Both the position numbers and the translations under genes were made by a program. DNA of 64,000 nucleotides from Sphingomonas lacunae (lineage in GTDB: Bacteria; Pseudomonadota; Alphaproteobacteria; Sphingomonadales; Sphingomonadaceae), in contig NZ_CP053015.1 in assembly GCF_012979535.1 (NCBI RefSeq), forward strand, positions 1,736,001 to 1,800,000, given 5' to 3'. Below, piece after piece: positions 23,999-32,447 of this stretch. The notes beneath the pieces were generated by a model. It worked only from the letters and a program-made list of their open reading frames with translations. It was not told the DNA's origin and searched no databases. Numbering within the stretch: position 1 is the stretch's first letter; every line of letters begins with the position of its first letter.

Positions 23999-25333
23999 TC
24001 AGCGCACGGGCGTGACCTCCGGGTCATCCGGGCATGGCACTTCTTCGCAAGCACGGTGCAACCGTTGCGCGATCCAGGCGGATATCAGGCATCCCGCCGC
24101 AATCAGGAACAGCGTGTCGGCGATGCTGATGCCCACGGCAGCCATGGCGCCATAGGCGAGTGCGCCGATTACCATCGCGCCCGAATTGACGATGTTGTTC
24201 GCCGCCACCGTCCGCGACGTTTCCGACTTGCTCACGGTCGTCGTGAGAAAGGCGTATAGCGGCACGACGAACATGCCACCCGCCACGGCTATACCCAACA
24301 GCGCCACCAGGATCATGTCGCCGCGGCGGATCGCCAGAAACTCGCGCCAGTTGAGCAGCGTGTCGCCATCGAGCGGCGAATCGGGAACATGCACCCATCC
24401 TTTGACGATCCACCACAGCATCAGCACAAACGCGGCCATCGCCAGCACCGAGACCGGGGAATATTTCGCCGAGACCTTGCCCTTCAGGATCATGTTGATG
24501 ATGACTGATCCGGTCGCGACACCGACAGAGAAAATGGCGGTGAACATCGTTGCCACCGTATTGTCCCCGCCCAAGGCATTCTTGACCATCGGCGGGAATT
24601 GCGCCGCCAGCACCGCACCGATCGCCCAGAAAAAGCTGATGCACATGATGGCAAGGAAGAGGCGACGGACATGCATTGTGTCGGAAACCAGTCGCCAGCT
24701 TGAACGGAATATGTTCCAGTCGACCTTGCTGTCCGGCGCATCGGCCTCTGCGGGGGCGGGAGGGACGAACTGGGCGGTGATGCGACCAACAACCGCCACG
24801 ACGATCACCCCGATGGCGGCGGTGTGCGGATCAACGATACCGCCGGCAATGGTTCCGGTCAGGATGGCCAGATAGGTGCCCGCTTCGACCAGGCCGGTGC
24901 CGGCCAGCACATCGTCATCCGCCAGATGCTGCGGCAAAATGCCATATTTGATTGGTCCGAAAAATGTCGAGTGGACGCCCATCGCGAACAGGGCGAGAAA
25001 CATCAACGGGATGTTCTGGATCCATATGCCTGTCGCGCCGACCAGCATGATGCCGATTTCGGCGGTCTTGATCAGCCGGATCATCCGCGTCTTGTCGGTC
25101 GAATCGGCCAACCGTCCGGCAATCGCCGACAACAGGAAAAAGGGCAGGATGAAAATCGCCCCGGCCAGCGCGTTATAGTAGGCTTCTTCCTGTTCGCCCC
25201 CTTCAAGGATGACATAGGTGGCGAGCATGACCATCGCCATCTTGAAGAAATTGTCGTTGAACGCGTTGAGGAACTGGGTGGCGAACAGGGGCAGGAATTG
25301 CCGCTGCCGCATCAGCCGGGCCGAACCTTGCAT
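23999..25333 (-). CDS. MFS transporter, LplT-like
   Basis: A 444-residue carrier with about 12 membrane segments. The N-terminus RQRQFLPLFATQFLNAFNDNFFK is characteristic of the LplT lysophospholipid flippase branch, also fused to acyltransferases in Aas-type proteins. FFLLSAIAGRLADSTDKTRMIR is the MFS loop motif. LplT moves lysophospholipids inward for re-acylation; here no acyltransferase/acyl-ACP synthetase domain is attached or adjacent, although pgsA, a phospholipid gene, lies next door on the other strand. The C-terminus ends with a short acidic Cys-containing tail. Confidence 0.85.
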   Translation of the reverse strand: MQGSARLMRQRQFLPLFATQFLNAFNDNFFKMAMVMLATYVILEGGEQEEAYYNALAGAIFILPFFLLSAIAGRLADSTDKTRMIRLIKTAEIGIMLVGATGIWIQNIPLMFLALFAMGVHSTFFGPIKYGILPQHLADDDVLAGTGLVEAGTYLAILTGTIAGGIVDPHTAAIGVIVVAVVGRITAQFVPPAPAEADAPDSKVDWNIFRSSWRLVSDTMHVRRLFLAIMCISFFWAIGAVLAAQFPPMVKNALGGDNTVATMFTAIFSVGVATGSVIINMILKGKVSAKYSPVSVLAMAAFVLMLWWIVKGWVHVPDSPLDGDTLLNWREFLAIRRGDMILVALLGIAVAGGMFVVPLYAFLTTTVSKSETSRTVAANNIVNSGAMVIGALAYGAMAAVGISIADTLFLIAAGCLISAWIAQRLHRACEEVPCPDDPEVTPVR

Positions 25334-25462
25334 GGGTGTGAAATGCTCCCTCTACCCTTTGTATGGCCACTGGGCCCCAGGGCATGACCGGCGCTTTACT
25401 ATGCTGCCGGGTGGCTGTGGTCAAAATTCTTTTCCTTCCCCGGCCCGCATTGACTAAAAGGG

Positions 25463-26065
25463 GTGCGGTTTCATCGTCTGCCAGCCCTGATCGGTCCGCC
25501 CTTGCTCAGTCTGCCCAATCTTCTGACCCTGTCCCGCATATTGGCGGTCCCCATCCTCGTGGCCTTTTTGTGGTTCGACAAATGGACCACTGGCTGGCTG
25601 GTCGGCTTTGTCCTTTATTCGCTGATGGGCATCACCGATTATTTCGATGGCTATCTCGCCCGGGCCCAGGGGACCGTGTCGAAGCTGGGACAGTTCCTTG
25701 ATCCTATCGCCGACAAGATACTCGTTGCGGCAGTCATCCTGCTGCTGGTGGCAACCAAACATGAACCGGCCTCGATCCAGGGCATTCACATCATCGCCGC
25801 TCTGATCATCCTCTTGCGGGAAATCGCGGTGTCAGGCTTGCGCGAATTTCTTGCCGGCATTGCCGTATCGGTGCCGGTCAGCAAACTTGCCAAGTGGAAG
25901 ACGACTTTCCAGATGGTCGCCCTTGGCGCCCTGATTCTGGCGGGTGGGCTGCCGCAATTCCTGTTCATCAAACAGGTCGGCATCATCAGCCTGTGGGCGG
26001 CGGCAGCGCTGACTTTGGTTACTGGCTGGGATTATCTGCGCGTCGGCCTCAAACATATGGATTGA
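25463..26065 (+). CDS. pgsA: CDP-diacylglycerol-glycerol-3-phosphate 3-phosphatidyltransferase
   Basis: Makes phosphatidylglycerol phosphate, the committed step to phosphatidylglycerol and cardiolipin, at the inner membrane. The 200-residue protein has the CDP-alcohol phosphotransferase motif DYFDGYLARAQG, then G and DPIADK (D-x2-D-G-x2-A-R-x8-G-x3-D-x3-D) near residues 53-80, among about five membrane helices. The GTG at 25463 is the longest start. A TTG at 25502 would give LSLPNLLTLSRI, the usual beginning of this family, and may be the real start; neither has a clear binding site. Confidence 0.95.
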   Translation: MRFHRLPALIGPPLLSLPNLLTLSRILAVPILVAFLWFDKWTTGWLVGFVLYSLMGITDYFDGYLARAQGTVSKLGQFLDPIADKILVAAVILLLVATKHEPASIQGIHIIAALIILLREIAVSGLREFLAGIAVSVPVSKLAKWKTTFQMVALGALILAGGLPQFLFIKQVGIISLWAAAALTLVTGWDYLRVGLKHMD

Positions 26066-26092
26066 CCAACCCTCGTCGGCGCGGCGCCGGGT

Positions 26093-26998
26093 TCAGCTGC
26101 GCCAATGCGCCTTCAAAATGTCGGCCAGCATGCGGAATTCTTTTTCCCGCGGCGAATTGCGCCGCCACACCAGCGCGATCGTGCGGCTGTCATGGTCGGT
26201 GTCGAGGCCGCGTGTCACGATGTTCGTCTGGTTCAACAGGCCCGCTGCCACCGCCATTTGCGGCAGCATGGTGACGCCCAGCCCATTGTCGACCATCTGC
26301 ACCAATGTGTGCAACGACGTGCCCAGCATCCGCGCACCGGCGCGCAGATCGGGCCGGTTGCACGCGGCCAGCGCATGGTCCTTCAGGCAATGGCCATCTT
26401 CCAGCAGTAACAGTCTGGCCGGGTCGATGCTGCCCGGCACCACCCTGGCGGGATAATGGGATACATCGTCGCCCGGTATCGCCAGCAACAATGTGTCCTC
26501 GAACAATTCGGCATGGTCCACGTCCCCGCAGGCATAGGGCAGCGCCAACAGGACGCAGTCGACGAGGCCATGGTGCAGGGAATCACAGGCCGAGCCGCTG
26601 GTTTCTTCGCGCAGGAACAGTTTCAGCTCGGGCCGTTCCTTGCGCAGCTGGGGCAACAGGGCCGGCAACAGGAACGGCGCAATCGTCGGGATCACGCTCA
26701 TCCGCAATTCGCCAGCCAGCGGTGTGCCAGCTGCCGCCGCCAGTTCGGCCAGTTCCTCCGCCTCGCGCAGCACGCGGTGGGCTTGTGCGACGATCCGGTC
26801 GCCCAAGGCGGTAAAGCGGACCACCCGGCGCGTCCGTTCCACCAGCATGATGCCCAATAGCGATTCCAGCTCGCGGATGCCGGCTGATAACGTCGATTGC
26901 GTCACATAACAGGCCTCTGCGGCCTTGCCGAAATGCTCATGTTCGGCCAGCGCAACGAGGTATTGCAGCTGCTTCAACGTCGGCAGATAGGTCTGCAT
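26093..26998 (-). CDS. oxyR: OxyR, hydrogen peroxide-sensing LysR-type regulator
   Basis: A 301-residue LysR-family regulator. The N-terminal winged helix-turn-helix is at residues 6-65 (LKQLQYLVALAEHEHFGKAAEACYVTQSTLSAGI). The effector domain contains GHCLKDHALAAC near residue 205, matching the OxyR pair of redox cysteines separated by eight residues. This supports OxyR rather than a generic LysR protein. It senses H2O2 and activates peroxide-defence genes. It is divergent from the serine acetyltransferase gene, with an inverted repeat between them. No katG or ahpC is nearby. Confidence 0.92.
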   Translation of the reverse strand: MQTYLPTLKQLQYLVALAEHEHFGKAAEACYVTQSTLSAGIRELESLLGIMLVERTRRVVRFTALGDRIVAQAHRVLREAEELAELAAAAGTPLAGELRMSVIPTIAPFLLPALLPQLRKERPELKLFLREETSGSACDSLHHGLVDCVLLALPYACGDVDHAELFEDTLLLAIPGDDVSHYPARVVPGSIDPARLLLLEDGHCLKDHALAACNRPDLRAGARMLGTSLHTLVQMVDNGLGVTMLPQMAVAAGLLNQTNIVTRGLDTDHDSRTIALVWRRNSPREKEFRMLADILKAHWRS

Positions 26999-27014
26999 GG
27001 CTGCCTCGATTTAG

Positions 27015-27033
27015 AGTTTCTGTCGATGAAACT
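27015..27033. promoter_or_regulatory. Inverted repeat in the oxyR-cysE intergenic region
   Basis: AGTTTC-TGTCGAT-GAAACT, a 6-bp repeat with a seven-base spacer, 17 bases before the oxyR start, flanked by near-inverse TCGATTTA (27006) and TTAATCGA (27041). LysR-type proteins usually bind interrupted dyads near their own start, so this may be the OxyR autoregulatory site. It does not fit the E. coli OxyR consensus. Confidence 0.4.
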
Positions 27034-27140
27034 GGTGACTTTAATCGAAATTGTCTCTCTAAGGGTGCTTGTCAAGGTGTGCGGGCATGCCAATGTGCCA
27101 TGGTGCACCGGCGCTGTTTGAAGGAAACGGGGGCTATATC

Positions 27141-27866
27141 ATGCTTTCATCGCTGATCGATTATCTGGCATCGATCAAAGCCCGCGACCCGGCACCCCGG
27201 TCGAACTGGGAAATCCTGCTCTATCCCGGCGTGTGGGCGCTCGGATTCCACCGAGTCGCCCATTGGCTGTTCGAAGCGGAGCTGTATTTCCTTGCCCGGG
27301 CCATCAATCACCTCTCCCGCTTTTTCACCGCCATTGACATTCACCCCGGCGCCAGGATCGGCAGTCACCTGTTCATCGACCATGGCTTTGTCGTCATCGG
27401 TGAAACGGCGGTGATCGGTAACAATGTCACCATCTATCAGGGCGCGACGCTGGGCGGCACCAATCCCACCAATGGCGTTGGCGGCAAACGCCACCCGACC
27501 ATCGAAAATGATGTCATCATCAGCCTTGGCGCTGCCATTCTCGGCCCGATCACCGTCGGCGCGGGGGCGCGCATCGGTGCCAATGCGGTGGTGACAAAGG
27601 ATGTCCCGGCCGGGGCCACCATGGTCGGCATCCCGGCCCGCTCGACGCTGGTAGAGGTGAAGCCGGAAACGCGGGAATTCGTCCCCTATGGCACGCCCTG
27701 CACCGAATTGTTCGATCCGCAGACGCAAAAGCTTGAACTCATGGCCTGCCAATTGGCTGACATGCAGAAACGCATCGCCGTCCTGATGGAGGAACGAGAT
27801 GCCAAAGCGGGCGCACCCAAGGAAGCGCCCGCCAAGGTTGCCGCCAAAAAGCGCGATCAGGGCTGA
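27141..27866 (+). CDS. cysE: Serine O-acetyltransferase, CysE/EpsC type
   Basis: Acetylates L-serine with acetyl-CoA to O-acetylserine, the precursor of cysteine. The 241-residue protein has an N-terminal helical part with PGVWALGFHRVAHWL and a left-handed beta-helix of hexapeptide repeats (about residues 60-175) with DIHPGARIG, FIDHGFVVIGETAVIG and TLGGTNP, including the catalytic Asp and His. A Lys/Ala-rich tail of about 30 residues is unusual. I start it at 27141, as upstream in-frame codons are not conserved. Cysteine supply beside oxyR fits a redox theme. Confidence 0.93.
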   Translation: MLSSLIDYLASIKARDPAPRSNWEILLYPGVWALGFHRVAHWLFEAELYFLARAINHLSRFFTAIDIHPGARIGSHLFIDHGFVVIGETAVIGNNVTIYQGATLGGTNPTNGVGGKRHPTIENDVIISLGAAILGPITVGAGARIGANAVVTKDVPAGATMVGIPARSTLVEVKPETREFVPYGTPCTELFDPQTQKLELMACQLADMQKRIAVLMEERDAKAGAPKEAPAKVAAKKRDQG

Positions 27867-27875
27867 CGGCGGCGC

Positions 27876-28217
27876 ATGGGTACGGTCACACCGCTTCCCG
27901 TCCAGCGTCCTGCCCTTCAGGTCGGCTTTGACCGGCTCGAACTCAACCGAATCCTCGATCTCTATGGCCGCATGGTCGCCGCTGGCCATTGGCGTGATTA
28001 TGCCATGGACTTCGATCGGGATGTCGCCAGCTTTTCCGCCTTTCGTCGCACCGCCGAACGTCCTGAGATCCGTCTCGAGAAGCGTCCGGCGCTGCGCAAC
28101 AAGCAAGGCATGTGGGCGCTGATCAACGAAAGCGGCGCGATCATGAAACGCGGCCACGACCTCCCCGGCGTCCTTGCCCCACTCGAACGCCGCTTGATGA
28201 AGCTGGTGGAGGGTTAG
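27876..28217 (+). CDS. DUF2794 family protein
   Basis: A 113-residue soluble protein of a small family found mainly in alphaproteobacteria. Recognisable segments are LELNRILDLYGRMVAAGHWRDYA, DRDVASFSAFRRTAERPEIRLEK and NKQGMWALINESGAIMKRGHDL. Function is unknown. The gene begins 10 bases after cysE and is probably in the same transcript. The compact charged domain without export signal suggests a cytoplasmic role. Confidence 0.88.
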   Translation: MGTVTPLPVQRPALQVGFDRLELNRILDLYGRMVAAGHWRDYAMDFDRDVASFSAFRRTAERPEIRLEKRPALRNKQGMWALINESGAIMKRGHDLPGVLAPLERRLMKLVEG

Positions 28218-28351
28218 GGGTGCAGAGCCATTGCGCTGATGATCGTTTCGCAAAAGCTGTGCCGTTGCCGCCTGGACCGGGGACACATCGCCGGAGCGTT
28301 GCCGCAAGCGCGGAGAATGAATGGGCAGCAGGCTACCTCCCCACACACAAA

Positions 28352-28377
28352 AACGGCGGACCGTGCGGCCCGCCGTT
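28352..28377 (-). terminator. Terminator after the 28401-29465 membrane gene
   Basis: AACGGCGG (28352-28359) pairs with CCGCCGTT (28370-28377). Read on the minus strand it is followed by TTTTG, just past the stop of the membrane gene. It also faces the end of the DUF2794 gene. Confidence 0.8.
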
Positions 28378-28400
28378 CAGGTCAGTGAGTTTGGATTGCG

Positions 28401-29465
28401 TCAGGCGCTCTGGGTGACTTGGCCCGTGACCGGGACCATGCTGCGCACGCCGTCAGGCAGGATACCGACCACAATGCTGCGGGCATTCTGCCAGAAGGCC
28501 GAGAGCAGCAGCAGCGCCGAACCGATCACCAGCGCGGTCAGCGCGATGTTGAGTTCGACCGCACCGAATTCGCGGAACAACTGGGTCAGCGCGAACAGCA
28601 CATAGGCGAGGGCCGAAACCAGCAGGGCGCGACGGTCAACCGCCAGGGCGATCACACCGAACAGCAGGTACAGGCCCAGCACGCCCACCGCGCCGCCCAT
28701 GCCGATCGTGCCGCTGTCATTGACGCCAAGCAGCGAGAACAGCGGGTGGGCGATCATCGGTGCGGCGAGCAGGTGCAGCCAGAAGGCAACATCGCTGCGG
28801 CGGGTCTGGCGGGTGCGGTCGCTGCGGTCCCAGTTCATCGCAAAGGCAAAGACGCCGATGCCGCCTACGAGGACCAGCGACAGGATGACTGTCTTGTCGA
28901 TATTGTCGGGACCGATGGCGGCGACAATCAGGCCGATGATCGTTGCCACCGCAGCGGCAGTGCCGGCCGCGATGGTGATCGGCACCATGAACCGGCGCCA
29001 GTGCAGGAAAGCGGCGGCAGTGGTCACCAATGCGACCCCGGCAATGATGACCGTGGTCAGCCTTTTGTCGGGATTGGTCCCGAACCATGCTTCGCCATTA
29101 TCGACCAACAGGCCGATCTGCGCGGCCGCGACACCGCCGACAAAGGCGAGAAGCAGGATGATCGAGGGCAGGGCCATGCGGCGGCGCCGGGTGAAATATT
29201 CGGCGAGGCCCCAGGCGCTGGCCGCGATCAATACGCCGGCCATCGGGGTGGCGATTGATGCGCCGATCCACGCCATCGCGACAAGCAGGATAACGGCCGC
29301 GATCGAGACAAAAATATCGTTGAAGCCGGTGATGAGGCGGAAATGCTCCTCATCGACGGCCGGAGCATGCTGCCCCGCCGCCACATGGTCACGCAGCGCC
29401 TGTGCGGCTTCGGCGCTGATCGCGCCGGCCACCACGGCCGCTGTCAGGTCGGATTCGCTATACAT
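28401..29465 (-). CDS. Multi-pass membrane protein of unknown function with structured leader
   Basis: A 354-residue inner-membrane protein. A cytoplasmic N-terminus of about 45 residues (ESDLTAAVVAGAISAEAAQAL, a helical segment seen before DUF2157-like proteins) is followed by some nine to eleven hydrophobic helices. No transport or enzyme motif is recognisable. GGGGA lies seven bases before the ATG, but that sequence is the right arm of a stable predicted stem in the 5' region. The gene follows the SDR gene on the same strand after 126 non-coding bases, so expression could be tuned at translation. Confidence 0.8.
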   Translation of the reverse strand: MYSESDLTAAVVAGAISAEAAQALRDHVAAGQHAPAVDEEHFRLITGFNDIFVSIAAVILLVAMAWIGASIATPMAGVLIAASAWGLAEYFTRRRRMALPSIILLLAFVGGVAAAQIGLLVDNGEAWFGTNPDKRLTTVIIAGVALVTTAAAFLHWRRFMVPITIAAGTAAAVATIIGLIVAAIGPDNIDKTVILSLVLVGGIGVFAFAMNWDRSDRTRQTRRSDVAFWLHLLAAPMIAHPLFSLLGVNDSGTIGMGGAVGVLGLYLLFGVIALAVDRRALLVSALAYVLFALTQLFREFGAVELNIALTALVIGSALLLLSAFWQNARSIVVGILPDGVRSMVPVTGQVTQSA

Positions 29466-29586
29466 CGGGACATCCCCTGTCTGTTACCCCTGAGCCCAGA
29501 TCAGGGGTATAGCAGAGGTGTATTGCCGATGCAATACGCTAAGACAGGGGCAGGTAGAGGGGCGCAAGGCCGCTCTACCTTGCCCT
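29466..29586 (-). promoter_or_regulatory. Predicted structured 5' leader covering the ribosome binding site
   Basis: On the minus strand the gap between the SDR stop and the membrane gene can form a three-way junction. Closing stem: CCCCTGTCT (29550-29542) with AGACAGGGG (29482-29474), 9 bp. Inside are two hairpins: GTATTGC-ATCG-GCAATAC (29537-29520), and TACCCCTGA-TCTGGGC-TCAGGGGTA (29509-29485). The right arm of the closing stem contains the GGGGA ribosome binding site for the ATG at 29465. An upstream hairpin (8 bp AGGTAGAG/CTCTACCT plus four more pairs, 29548-29585) uses part of the closing-stem left arm, so the two folds exclude each other. This is switch-like architecture; no known riboswitch class is recognised. 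Confidence 0.55.
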
Positions 29587-29591
29587 CTACA

Positions 29592-30491
29592 TCAATTGCC
29601 CGACAGCTTGCCCATCACCAGGCCCGACTGTTCGGCCCCGGTCTGCGGCACCGTCTCGCCAGCGCGGTCGGTGATCTCGGCAAAATGCTTGGCCACGCCC
29701 TCGGGATTGCGCTCGTCGGCGCCCAACAGCACACCATTGGTCATGGTGACATTGGCGGCGTGGACCACACCCGCACCTGCGCCGAGCGTGGTGTTGGTCG
29801 GCGCTTCCTCACTGACGAGATAGAGCGACGCCGGCACCACCAGTTCCGGCGCGAACAGCGCCAGCGCCGCTTCGGGGAAAATGTCCTCGGTCATGCGGGT
29901 CGCGGCGACCGGGGCGATATTGTTGACCTTGATGTTGTTCTTGGCGCCTTCGATCGCCAGAGTCTTGGTCAGGCCGACGAGACCCAGCTTGGCTGCGCCA
30001 TAATTGGCCTGGCCGAAGTTGCCATAGAGACCGGTCGAGGATGAGGTCATCAGAATGCGGCCATAATTCTGCTCGCGCATGGTGTCCCACACCGCCTTGG
30101 TGGCATAGGCCGAACCGATCAGGTGCACCTTGACCACCAGTTCGAAATCGGCCGGTTCCATCTTGGTGAAGCTCTTGTCGCGCAGGATCCCGGCATTGTT
30201 GATCAATATGTCAACGCGGCCCCAGGCTTCCTTGGTCTTGGCGACCATTTCGGCCATCTGATCATATTCGGTGACACTGCCACCGTTCGACATGGCTTCG
30301 CCGCCAGCGGCCTTGATTTCCTCGACCACCTGCAATGCCATGTCGGAATGGCCTGTGCCGTCTCGCGCGCCGCCCAAGTCGTTGACAACAACCTTGGCGC
30401 CGCGACGAGCGAGTTCCAGCGCATAAGCACGGCCGATGCCGCCGCCCGCACCGGTGACGATGGCAACGCGATCCTTGAAACTGATGGTCAT
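29592..30491 (-). CDS. SDR-family 3-hydroxyacyl-CoA dehydrogenase-like protein
   Basis: A 299-residue short-chain dehydrogenase. It has TGAGGGIGRAYALELA (residues 14-29), VVVNDLGGARDG, NNAG near residue 96, and the active site S-x12-Y-x3-K (SSSTGLYGNFGQANYGAAK, near residues 148-166). NDLGG with the extended 300-residue form matches the dehydrogenase domain of peroxisomal-type multifunctional enzyme 2 and bacterial (R)-3-hydroxyacyl-CoA dehydrogenases in fatty-acid or sterol breakdown. ATG 30491 has GGAG eight bases upstream. The usual MaoC hydratase partner is absent. Confidence 0.9.
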   Translation of the reverse strand: MTISFKDRVAIVTGAGGGIGRAYALELARRGAKVVVNDLGGARDGTGHSDMALQVVEEIKAAGGEAMSNGGSVTEYDQMAEMVAKTKEAWGRVDILINNAGILRDKSFTKMEPADFELVVKVHLIGSAYATKAVWDTMREQNYGRILMTSSSTGLYGNFGQANYGAAKLGLVGLTKTLAIEGAKNNIKVNNIAPVAATRMTEDIFPEAALALFAPELVVPASLYLVSEEAPTNTTLGAGAGVVHAANVTMTNGVLLGADERNPEGVAKHFAEITDRAGETVPQTGAEQSGLVMGKLSGN

Positions 30492-30659
30492 GGCAAAACT
30501 CCGTGTGAGATGCGGCCATCCTGGCCGCGCAAATTTCGCCGCCTTCCATAGGCAGATTCCTCTGCGAGGCAAGCGATCTGGCGCGGCTAGCGGGATGCCG
30601 CTACGGCAACGTGCACAAGCATTCGCCATGCAGCTGCGCGTCATAAAATCATAATGATA

Positions 30660-30677
30660 ATGTCTCTGAAGTGTCAC
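30660..30677 (+). promoter_or_regulatory. Pho box upstream of the porin gene
   Basis: ATGTCTC-TGAA-GTGTCAC: two 7-base repeats spaced 11 bases, the PhoB-binding layout (consensus CTGTCAT-N4-CTGTCAT). Related heptamers GCGTCAT (30638) and TTGTCAC (30704) lie exactly 33 bases either side, in phase. This suggests PhoB activation of the porin under phosphate limitation. Confidence 0.6.
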
Positions 30678-30732
30678 GAATACGAAATAGGGGCGTCTTG
30701 CATTTGTCACTGGTTTGAAGGGTATTTGTAAC

Positions 30733-32322
30733 ATGATCGTCAGGAACTGGCTTCTGTGCGGAGCGGCCGTTGCGGCACTGGCGGGCAGCCCCGCGACCGC
30801 GCAGACCATGTCTGCCGAAGATGCCGCCCTGCTGAGGGCGCAGATTGACGCGCTGCGTGCCCAGGTTGAGGCTCTTGAAGCGAGGCTGGACGCTGTTCAG
30901 GCCGCGCCGGTGGCTGATCCGGCGCCTTCGCCTGCCCCTTCAATTGCTGTTGCTGCTTCGCCGGCACCGGCATCACCTGCCCCGCCACAGATAAACACCG
31001 CTTGGCGCGGCGCACCGGAGTTCTCGGGTGAAGGCGGATGGAGTTTCAAGCCACGCGGTCGATTTCTTGTTGATACCGGCAATGTGTCGGCCCCGGACGG
31101 CATAGAGGCGACCACCCGGAATCTTGGTTACAACACGCGAGTCCGGCGCGTTCGACTCGGGTTCGAAGGAACCGTGCCGGGTGGATTCGGCTATAAGGTT
31201 GAGACAGATCTTTCGAACAGCTCGGTCGGGTTCGGTGATGTTTGGATCACCTATGCGCCATCGCCGGAGTGGCTGGTTCGCCTCGGCAATTTCGAGCCGC
31301 TCAATGGCATGGAACAGATCAGCAGTTCGAACTTTGTTACCACGCTTGAACGGGCCAGCTTCAACGAAGCCTTTTTGAACAATCGCCGTTTGGGCGCAGC
31401 CGTCGGATGGTATGATTCGGGTGATGAGCTGCGTGTCGATGTCGGGTTGTTCGCCAATCACGCGATTGACTCTTCGCTCGACAATGCCGGATGGCAGGCG
31501 TCGGCCCGTGCCACTTGGGCGCCGGCGATCGGTAACGGCCGCCTCCATCTCGGCGGGAGCATCCAGTTCCGTGAGTTTGCAGCCAATAACGGGGGAGTGG
31601 CCAACACATCTGGTGGCGCTTTTGCGGTCAACCAGCTTGCCCGCTATCGCGCTCGCCCCGGTTCTGTGCTCACCGATGTCCGGTTCGTTGACACTGCCAG
31701 CTTTGCGGCAAGCAGCGACCGGATCATCGGATTGGAAGCGGCCGTGATCTTCCCCGGAGTTTATGCTGCGGGTGAAATGCAGTGGCTTTCTGCCAATGCC
31801 TATGCCCCGGGTGGTCGCGCCAGCGGCCTGGACGCCTTCACCAACGGCAATACTGCGATTACGCCTGCCGGCAACCCCACTTTCTCTGGCGGCTATGCCG
31901 AAATTGGTTGGTTCATTACGGGAGAGAGCCGTGGTTATGGCAAGGGCTTGTGGCAGCGCACGCGCGTGCGTAACCCGGTGCATCGTGGCGGCTCAGGCGC
32001 GTGGCAGCTGGCGATGCGCTATGACTGGCTTGACCTCACCGATGCAAATCTGACAGGCGCGTCCACAACAGACTTTGCGACTGGCAACACGTCGCTTGCG
32101 GCCGTCAACAGTCGGCTTGGACGGGGTGGTTCGCAGGAAACGCTGTCCTTTGCGATCAATTGGCAACCGGTCGATTATGTCCGACTGATGCTTGATTGGA
32201 ACCATGCGATGATCGAGGGCGGTCCGCTCGCGGCGCTGGCCCGCCCCACGTCCACCGATCCCATCAACCAGCGCAGCTACAGCGTCGATACGGTCGCAGC
32301 GCGAATGCAGATTGACTTCTGA
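30733..32322 (+). CDS. OprO/OprP-type (phosphate-selective) porin
   Basis: A 529-residue outer-membrane beta-barrel. The ATG at 30733 starts a signal peptide ending near ATAQ. Residues about 25-60 form a helical coiled coil (LLRAQIDALRAQVEALEARLDAV), as in trimeric OprP-like porins of proteobacteria, then an Ala/Pro-rich linker. The barrel shows alternating aromatic strands, KPRGRFLVDTGNV near residue 112, and ends with a C-terminal Phe (ARMQIDF), the outer-membrane assembly signal. It faces phoB in the Pho block and has a Pho box, so its cargo is probably phosphate; selectivity is inferred. Confidence 0.9.
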   Translation: MIVRNWLLCGAAVAALAGSPATAQTMSAEDAALLRAQIDALRAQVEALEARLDAVQAAPVADPAPSPAPSIAVAASPAPASPAPPQINTAWRGAPEFSGEGGWSFKPRGRFLVDTGNVSAPDGIEATTRNLGYNTRVRRVRLGFEGTVPGGFGYKVETDLSNSSVGFGDVWITYAPSPEWLVRLGNFEPLNGMEQISSSNFVTTLERASFNEAFLNNRRLGAAVGWYDSGDELRVDVGLFANHAIDSSLDNAGWQASARATWAPAIGNGRLHLGGSIQFREFAANNGGVANTSGGAFAVNQLARYRARPGSVLTDVRFVDTASFAASSDRIIGLEAAVIFPGVYAAGEMQWLSANAYAPGGRASGLDAFTNGNTAITPAGNPTFSGGYAEIGWFITGESRGYGKGLWQRTRVRNPVHRGGSGAWQLAMRYDWLDLTDANLTGASTTDFATGNTSLAAVNSRLGRGGSQETLSFAINWQPVDYVRLMLDWNHAMIEGGPLAALARPTSTDPINQRSYSVDTVAARMQIDF

Positions 32323-32350
32323 GGGATGGCGGTCAGCGGCAATCACAATA

Positions 32351-32381
32351 GGGGCGCTGAAAGACAGCGCCCCTTTTTTTT
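32351..32381. terminator. Terminator between the porin and phoB
   Basis: GGGGCGCT (32351-32358) pairs with AGCGCCCC (32366-32373), followed by eight T on the plus strand. It is a strong terminator for the porin gene. A-rich sequence on the other side gives only a moderate T run for phoB. Confidence 0.9.
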
Positions 32382-32447
32382 GTCGTTTTGCCTCCGCCTC
32401 TGCCGGATGTTGTCCAACTCGGCCATGCAAGGCGGACCATGCCCGCG

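Noticed and set aside
29480..29520. CCTGATCTGG on the minus strand, resembling the conserved core of the TPP riboswitch
   Set aside because: The partner GCGTAGGGA and the CTGAGA segment of TPP riboswitches are absent; the sequence is used here in a simple perfect hairpin. No thiamine gene follows.
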